A program made the translations under genes and the position numbers. Below are positions 59,659 to 64,000 of a stretch of 64,000 nt of DNA, piece by piece. Origin of the DNA: Paeniglutamicibacter sulfureus (lineage in GTDB: Bacteria > Actinomycetota > Actinomycetes > Actinomycetales > Micrococcaceae); NCBI RefSeq assembly GCF_039535115.1, contig NZ_BAAAWO010000001.1, positions 496,001 through 560,000 on the forward strand, in the 5' to 3' direction. Each line of letters opens with the position of its first letter. Position 1 is the stretch's first letter. The notes under the pieces are model-generated. The model was given only the letters and a program-made list of their open reading frames with translations. It was not told the origin of the DNA and searched no databases.

Positions 59659-60514
59659 CGCCGAAGCGCGGGCGGCGGCGGCGGCCGCCCGCGCCCCCTT
59701 CGGGCAGCGGCTTGCGGCTGCCATGGCCGAGCACGGTCCGCTGTGCGTGGGCATCGACCCGCACCCGTCGCTGCTGGCGGCCTGGGGGCTGGGGGACGAC
59801 GTGCACGGGTTGCGCAGCTTCTCGCTTTCTGTCGTCGAGGCCCTGGTCGGCCAGGTAGCGGCACTCAAGCCGCAGGTGGCACTCTACGAACGCCACGGCT
59901 CGCGCGGCCTGGCGGTGCTGGAGGAAACCCTGGCGCTGTGCGCCCAGGGCCACGTCCTGTCCATCGCCGACGCCAAGCGCGGGGACATCGGCTCCACCAT
60001 GGCCGCCTACGCGGATGCCTGGCTGGGGGAGGGCAGCCCGCTGGCCGCCGATGCCGTGACGCTGAGCCCGTACCTGGGCTACGGGTCGCTGCGCCCCGCC
60101 CTTGACCTCGCTGCGGCCACCGGCCGCGGAGTGTTCGTCCTGGGCCTGACCTCCAACCCGGAAGGCAAGTCCGTGCAGCACGTCGGCGGCGCCGACTCCG
60201 TGGCCAAGGGCATCATCGGACAGGTGGCCGCCGAGAATGCCGGTGCGACCCCGTTCGGGTCCACCGGACTGGTCATCGGCGCCACCGTGGGCGCGGCATT
60301 GGAGGAGCTGGGCATCGACCTGGCCGCCTCCAACGCCCCGATCCTGGCACCGGGCCTCGGCGCCCAGGGCGCAACGGGTGCGGACATGAAGGCGTCGTTC
60401 GGCGCGTTCTGGCCGCAGGTGCTCGGCACCTCCAGCCGCGACGTGCTCAAGGCCGGTCCCGACGCCGGGGCCCTGCGCGACGCCGCCGCGGCAACCCGGG
60501 ATTCGCTGCTCTAG
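59651..60514 (+). CDS. pyrF: Orotidine 5'-phosphate decarboxylase
   Basis: 287 residues of the longer, type 2 subfamily found in actinobacteria. Catalytic block [15 protein letters not shown] (Asp-x-Lys...Asp); [11 protein letters not shown] near the start. Last step to UMP. ATG lies inside the end of carB. The operon is closed by the terminator at 60550. Confidence 0.95.
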
Positions 60515-60549
60515 CCACGGGATCCCCGTGCAACCGGTATCGGTTCCAT

Positions 60550-60599
60550 GTCAATGCCCCCGGCGCACCCACCCAGTGGGTCGCGCCGGGGGCATTGAC
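60550..60599 (+). terminator. Terminator of the pyr operon
   Basis: GTCAATGCCCCCGGCGC (60550-60566) and GCGCCGGGGGCATTGAC (60583-60599) are perfectly complementary over 17 bp, and ACCCAC/GTGGGT extend the stem into the loop. No T-run follows. The remaining 300 bases to mihF hold no gene I can support; a smaller GTCCCC/GGGGAC inverted repeat lies at about 60600-60628, and TTGTTG/TAGATG (60871/60895) is a weak promoter guess for mihF. Confidence 0.85.
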
Positions 60600-60917
60600 G
60601 TCCCCTCCCTGGCACCTCGGGGACGGACGAATCGGCCAGGCGGAACCAGGCGATGGCCTGATCCGTCCCGGCGCCGGGCGAGTGGCACATCGGTGCATGT
60701 GGGGCGCGCATCGGACCCCGGGAGAAGAATGCGGGATGATCTTGCTTACACCCCTGTCCCGGTAACCCGCCCCACGACCGGAATTTGCCACCCGTTCACG
60801 CATTAGCGGTAGCCACAGCGCGATTAACCATTGCATCGAGGCCCATCATTAGTTATCTTCAGTTCAGGGCTTGTTGCCCTGGTGCTTGACCCAATAGATG
60901 GAACGGCGGCAAAAGGC

Positions 60918-61253
60918 ATGGTACTGCGAGAACTCTCAGACGAGGACCGTATTCGCGCACGGGCAAAGGCGTTGGCGGCCCGCACGCGCCGGGCCGAAAT
61001 CAAGAACCAGTTCGGCGCCGGCAAGCTGGGCATCAATGAACTCCTGGACCTGGTTCCCCACGACGAGGCCATCGGACGACTGCGGGTCATGGACCTGCTG
61101 GAGTCGGTCCCGGGCGTCGGCGAAATCCGCGCCCACACGCTTATCGATAGACTAGGCATCTCACCCAGCCGACGCCTGCGCGGGCTGGGGCGCAAACAGC
61201 GCATCGCATTGGTGGATCATTTCCAGCAATCGCCACCCAAAACGAAAGAGTAA
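60918..61253 (+). CDS. mihF: Integration host factor, actinobacterial type (mIHF)
   Basis: 111-residue nucleoid-associated DNA-binding protein. C-terminal helix-two-turn-helix region with [18 protein letters not shown] and [15 protein letters not shown], the family signature. ATG 60918 gives the expected length; the frame is open upstream but unlike the family. AAAAGG lies too close to the ATG to be a normal ribosome-binding site, so initiation may be unusual. gmk follows after 11 bases. Confidence 0.93.
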   Translation: MVLRELSDEDRIRARAKALAARTRRAEIKNQFGAGKLGINELLDLVPHDEAIGRLRVMDLLESVPGVGEIRAHTLIDRLGISPSRRLRGLGRKQRIALVDHFQQSPPKTKE

Positions 61254-61264
61254 CGAAGCACACC

Positions 61265-61843
61265 ATGACGGTTAGCCCCCACCCCGCGGTCACAGTCCTC
61301 GCCGGTCCCACGGCCGTAGGGAAGGGAACGATCTCCACCTACATTCGCGACAACTATCCCCAGGTGTGGCTCTCGGTTTCCGCCACGACGCGCAACCCGC
61401 GCCCGGGCGAAGTCGACGGTGTGCACTACTTCTTCGTGGGTCCGGAGAAGTTCGGCGAACTGGTCGAAGGCGGGGAAATGCTCGAGTGGGCAGTCGTGCA
61501 CGGCCAGAACAGCTACGGCACCATCCGCACCAAGGTCCAGGAGGCGGTGGCCGCGGGGAAGCGGGTGCTACTGGAGATCGACCTGCAGGGCGCACGCCAG
61601 GTGAAAGAGAATTTGCCGGACGCGACATTCGTGTTCCTGGCCCCTCCCAGCTGGGAGGAATTGGTGCGCCGACTTGTGGGCCGCGGCACCGAAACCCCCG
61701 AGGAGCAGCAGCGCCGGCTGGAAACCGCTAAACTGGAACTTGCCGCGGAATCGGAATTTGACGTGACCATCGTCAACGACGACATTTCGCGGGCAGCAGA
61801 CGAGCTGGTGACCCTCATGGGGCTGACCCCGCACGCACGCTAA
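61265..61843 (+). CDS. gmk: Guanylate kinase
   Basis: 192 residues; phosphorylates GMP to GDP. P-loop [10 protein letters not shown] (13-22), GMP-binding [19 protein letters not shown] and the lid region are complete. mihF-gmk-rpoZ is the standard actinobacterial order. Confidence 0.96.
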   Translation: MTVSPHPAVTVLAGPTAVGKGTISTYIRDNYPQVWLSVSATTRNPRPGEVDGVHYFFVGPEKFGELVEGGEMLEWAVVHGQNSYGTIRTKVQEAVAAGKRVLLEIDLQGARQVKENLPDATFVFLAPPSWEELVRRLVGRGTETPEEQQRRLETAKLELAAESEFDVTIVNDDISRAADELVTLMGLTPHAR

Positions 61844-61860
61844 AAAAACTTTTGTGCAAG

Positions 61861-61881
61861 ATCCGCCGCGTCCCGGCGGAT
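61861..61881 (+). terminator. Hairpin between gmk and rpoZ
   Basis: ATCCGCCG (61861-61868) and CGGCGGAT (61874-61881) form a perfect 8-bp stem with a 5-base loop, 17 bases after the gmk stop. It may partly terminate or process the gmk-rpoZ transcript. Confidence 0.5.
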
Positions 61882-61930
61882 GCAGTACCCCCTTACGTCT
61901 TGATCCACCATCTAGTTATTTGGAGGCTTC

Positions 61931-62194
61931 GTGAACACGAACCTTGAAGGCATCATCAGCCCGTCCATCGACTCGCTGCTGACCACCACCGATTCGAAGT
62001 ACGCCTTGGTGATCAACTCCGCCAAGCGCGCACGCCAGATCAACGCGTACTACGCCCAGCTGCACGAGGGCCTCTTCGAGTACGTCGGCCCGCTGGTCGA
62101 CACCCGCCTGAACGAAAAGCCGCTGTCCATCGCCCTGCGCGAAATCAACGAGGGCATGCTCAACGTCTCGAAGATCGAGGAAGCCGCCGAGTAG
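61931..62194 (+). CDS. rpoZ: RNA polymerase omega subunit
   Basis: 87 residues, assists assembly of the beta-prime subunit. Family segment [20 protein letters not shown] and a [15 protein letters not shown]-terminus. GTG start with a TTGGAGG site. Same orientation as coaBC, 104 bases before it. Confidence 0.95.
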   Translation: MNTNLEGIISPSIDSLLTTTDSKYALVINSAKRARQINAYYAQLHEGLFEYVGPLVDTRLNEKPLSIALREINEGMLNVSKIEEAAE

Positions 62195-62298
62195 CCACTC
62201 GGCCGCAAACGATTACAACGCGTGGGTGCCGGCGCACCTGGGAGGTGCGGCCGTAACGGGCCACAGCCCCCGGGCCGGCGCGACGCACTAACGCATCG

Positions 62299-63597
62299 GT
62301 GGTAGCAGTGAAGCGCATTGTCCTAGGTGTATCCGCAGGGATCGCCGCCTACAAGGCAGCTTTGCTGCTACGGCTGTTTAAGGAGGCCGGCCACCAGGTC
62401 GACGTCATCCCCACGGCAGCCTCGCTCGAATTTGTCGGCCTTGCGACCTGGGAGGCACTGAGCGGACGCCCGGTGCGCACCAGCGTCTTCGAAGCGGTGG
62501 ACACCGTCAACCATGTCCGCCTCGGGCAGGAAGCGGACCTGGTGGTCATCGCACCCGCCACGGCCGACGTCATGGCCCGGGCCGCCGCCGGGATGGCCAA
62601 CGACCTGCTCACCGGCACGCTGCTGGCCACTGGCGCCCCGGTGGTCATGGCCCCGGCCATGCACACCGAAATGTGGGAGCACCCCGCCACCGTCGCCAAC
62701 GTGGCGCTGCTGCGCAGCCGCGGCGTGCACGTGATCGAGCCCGCCGTCGGACGCCTGACGGGCAAGGACTCCGGTGCCGGCCGGTTCCCCGAGCCCGAGG
62801 ACATCTTCGCGGCCCTCGCGCCGTATCTGGAAGGAACGCCGGGTGCGTCCCTTCCCGACGCGGCGGGTGCGGTGGACTCGGCTGCAGGGGCCACCGTTCC
62901 GCTGGCCGGGAAGATCGTCGCGATTTCCGCCGGAGGCACCCGGGAGCCGCTGGACCCCGTGCGCTACCTGGGCAACCGCTCCTCGGGCCGGCAGGGCATC
63001 GCCCTGGCCAAGGCAGCACTTGCCGCCGGCGCCACCGTCCGCTTCATCGCCGCCCACATGGATGTGCCTGCACCTGCGGGCGTCGAACTCAGCACGGCCT
63101 CCACCGCCCGACAGCTGCAGGTGGCCGTCACCGAGGCCGCCCGAGGCGCAGATGCGCTGATCATGAGCGCAGCGGTCGCCGACTTCCGGCCTGCCGAATA
63201 CGTGGATTCGAAGATCAAGAAATCCGACGACCACGCCGACCCGGTGATCACCCTGGTGCGCAACCCGGACATCCTGGCAACGCTGGTTGCCGACCGCACC
63301 GCCGCGGGCAGCGCGGGCGAACTGCCGCCGCTGATCGTGGGCTTTGCCGCGGAGACCGGCGACGCGGAGGCGGGAGTGCTCGAATACGGGGCGGCGAAGC
63401 TGAAGCGCAAGGGCTGTGAAATGCTCGTCGTCAACGAGGTGGGGGAGAACCTGACCTTCGGGACCGACGAGAACTCGGTGACCATCCTCTTCGCCGACGG
63501 CGCCGCCGCGGTGCACGCCTCCGGGTCCAAGGACGAAGTGGCCGCCTCCGTCATCGATGCGGTTGGACGGGCGCTGGCCCCGGCCCGGCGGCACTGA
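62299..63597 (+). CDS. coaBC: Bifunctional phosphopantothenoylcysteine decarboxylase / phosphopantothenate--cysteine ligase
   Basis: 432 residues. The N-terminal flavoprotein CoaC domain (about 1-180) has GVSAGIAAYKA, the catalytic His in VNHVRLGQEADL and the substrate motif PAMHTEMW. The C-terminal CoaB domain has GGTREPLDPVRYLGNRSSG, SAAVADFRP and KIKK. It makes 4'-phosphopantetheine for coenzyme A. The canonical PxMNxxMW reads PAMHTEMW, with His in place of Asn. GTG 62299 is used; GTG 62308 is an alternative, and neither has a good ribosome-binding site. Confidence 0.95.
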   Translation: MVAVKRIVLGVSAGIAAYKAALLLRLFKEAGHQVDVIPTAASLEFVGLATWEALSGRPVRTSVFEAVDTVNHVRLGQEADLVVIAPATADVMARAAAGMANDLLTGTLLATGAPVVMAPAMHTEMWEHPATVANVALLRSRGVHVIEPAVGRLTGKDSGAGRFPEPEDIFAALAPYLEGTPGASLPDAAGAVDSAAGATVPLAGKIVAISAGGTREPLDPVRYLGNRSSGRQGIALAKAALAAGATVRFIAAHMDVPAPAGVELSTASTARQLQVAVTEAARGADALIMSAAVADFRPAEYVDSKIKKSDDHADPVITLVRNPDILATLVADRTAAGSAGELPPLIVGFAAETGDAEAGVLEYGAAKLKRKGCEMLVVNEVGENLTFGTDENSVTILFADGAAAVHASGSKDEVAASVIDAVGRALAPARRH

Positions 63598-63635
63598 CGG
63601 CCCCGGCGGCGGGGAGAAGAGCCAGTCCACTTCCG

Positions 63636-63657
63636 CGCGGCGTCATGAAGCGCCGCG
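63636..63657 (+). terminator. Hairpin after coaBC
   Basis: CGCGGCG (63636-63642) and CGCCGCG (63651-63657) enclose an 8-base loop, 39 bases after the coaBC stop. Probable end of the rpoZ-coaBC transcript; no T-tract. Confidence 0.45.
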
Positions 63658-63721
63658 GTGCGCCACGAATTGTCATCATGACGGTGTGGCCACTTCCACA
63701 TGACCTCGACGATCCGCGGAT

Positions 63722-63758
63722 CTGACCGGTGTGTGCTGTTACCGGTAGAGTGGCACAG
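63722..63758 (+). promoter_or_regulatory. Promoter for a leaderless metK transcript
   Basis: CTGACC (63722-63727) and TAGAGT (63746-63751) are 18 bp apart, and the metK GTG starts 6 bases after the -10 box. There is no ribosome-binding site, so the mRNA is probably leaderless. Confidence 0.55.
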
Positions 63759-64000
63759 TGACTTTAGAATCCCCGCAGCTACGCCTCTTCACCTCCGAAT
63801 CGGTTACGGAGGGCCACCCGGACAAGATCTGTGACCAGATCTCCGATGCCATCCTCGACGCCATGCTGGCCCAGGACCCCAACTCCCGGGTCGCCGTGGA
63901 GACCTTGACCACCACCGGACTGGTGCACGTGGCTGGCGAGGTGACCACCGACGGCTATGTGGAGATCCCGGAGATCGTGCGCCGCACCATCCTGGACATC
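63758..64000 (+). CDS. metK: S-adenosylmethionine synthase (5' part)
   Basis: The first 81 codons are in the window and the gene runs off the right edge. The N-terminal signature [20 protein letters not shown] and the following [12 protein letters not shown] are unmistakable. The enzyme makes S-adenosylmethionine from methionine and ATP. GTG start directly behind a promoter (see 63722-63758). Confidence 0.96.
   Translation, partial: MTLESPQLRLFTSESVTEGHPDKICDQISDAILDAMLAQDPNSRVAVETLTTTGLVHVAGEVTTDGYVEIPEIVRRTILDI

Noticed and set aside
60600..60917. Possible gene or tRNA in the pyrF-mihF gap
   Set aside because: No cloverleaf or CCA-type end and no frame with a start signal; only hairpins and a weak promoter guess.
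62195..62298. Riboswitch in the rpoZ-coaBC gap
   Set aside because: Several GC-rich pairings are possible (GCACCT/AGGTGC, GCCGGC twice), but no conserved core or terminator switch can be drawn.

Overview
The window looks like chromosomal DNA from a high-GC actinobacterium of the Micrococcaceae, close to Arthrobacter or Paeniglutamicibacter (inference). The grounds are strong G/C bias at third codon positions, frequent GTG starts, the order thrS / HIT hydrolase / pdxS ... pdxT / yebC / ruvCAB / yajC-secDF / relA / hisS / aspS / rarA / alaS / ruvX / mltG / aroECKB / efp / nusB / pyrRBC-carAB-pyrF / mihF / gmk / rpoZ / coaBC / metK that is shared in outline with Mycobacterium, and actinobacterial signatures (mIHF, DUF349 protein, DUF6167 protein, PH-like protein between pyrC and carA). 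Nearly all of the window is core housekeeping DNA on the plus strand. No rRNA, tRNA, CRISPR array or complete insertion sequence was seen.

Layout. 1-4.2 kb: thrS, an Ap4A-phosphorylase-like HIT gene and pdxS. 4.2-9.8 kb: an accessory island wedged between pdxS and pdxT, much of it visibly lower in GC. It holds the C-terminal end of an RHS polymorphic toxin, an orphan second copy of its toxin tip, two copies of a three-helix membrane protein placed like an immunity gene, two copies (one broken) of a second small membrane-anchored family, an inverted RHS remnant and decayed DNA. 9.8-14 kb: a GNAT protein, an M3 metallopeptidase and a CapA-like lipoprotein. 14-24 kb: pdxT, yebC, ruvC-ruvA-ruvB, yajC-secD-secF, relA. 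24-36.1 kb: an AbiEi-like gene, DUF349 gene, hisS, aspS, padR, dtd, an HNH gene, rarA, rpsD. 36.2-48.4 kb: two small membrane-associated genes, alaS-ruvX-mltG-aroE, aroC-aroK, aroB with a TPR-like gene, efp-nusB. 48.6-51.5 kb: an OFA-type MFS transporter with its small subunit and a PrsW-like protease. 51.6-60.5 kb: the complete de novo pyrimidine operon to UMP except dihydroorotate dehydrogenase and OMP phosphoribosyltransferase, headed by a PyrR-binding leader. 60.9-64 kb: mihF-gmk-rpoZ-coaBC and the 5' end of metK.

How it fits together. The core genes form translationally coupled runs (pyrR/pyrB, carA/carB/pyrF, mltG/aroE, aroC/aroK, aroB/TPR gene, secD/secF, efp/nusB), separated by strong GC-rich inverted repeats that probably terminate transcription. 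Several promoters use TAnnnT -10 boxes, and three genes (capA-like, rarA, metK) have a -10 box 6-7 bases before the start codon, suggesting leaderless mRNAs. Leaders of pyrR, aroB and rpsD show structure consistent with RNA-level control.

The most novel part is the 4.1-9.8 kb island, where a 0.7-kb duplicated toxin-tip/immunity cassette and orphan or decayed toxin pieces record repeated recombination at an RHS locus. The toxin and immunity roles are inferred from architecture only; no family name could be assigned to either protein.
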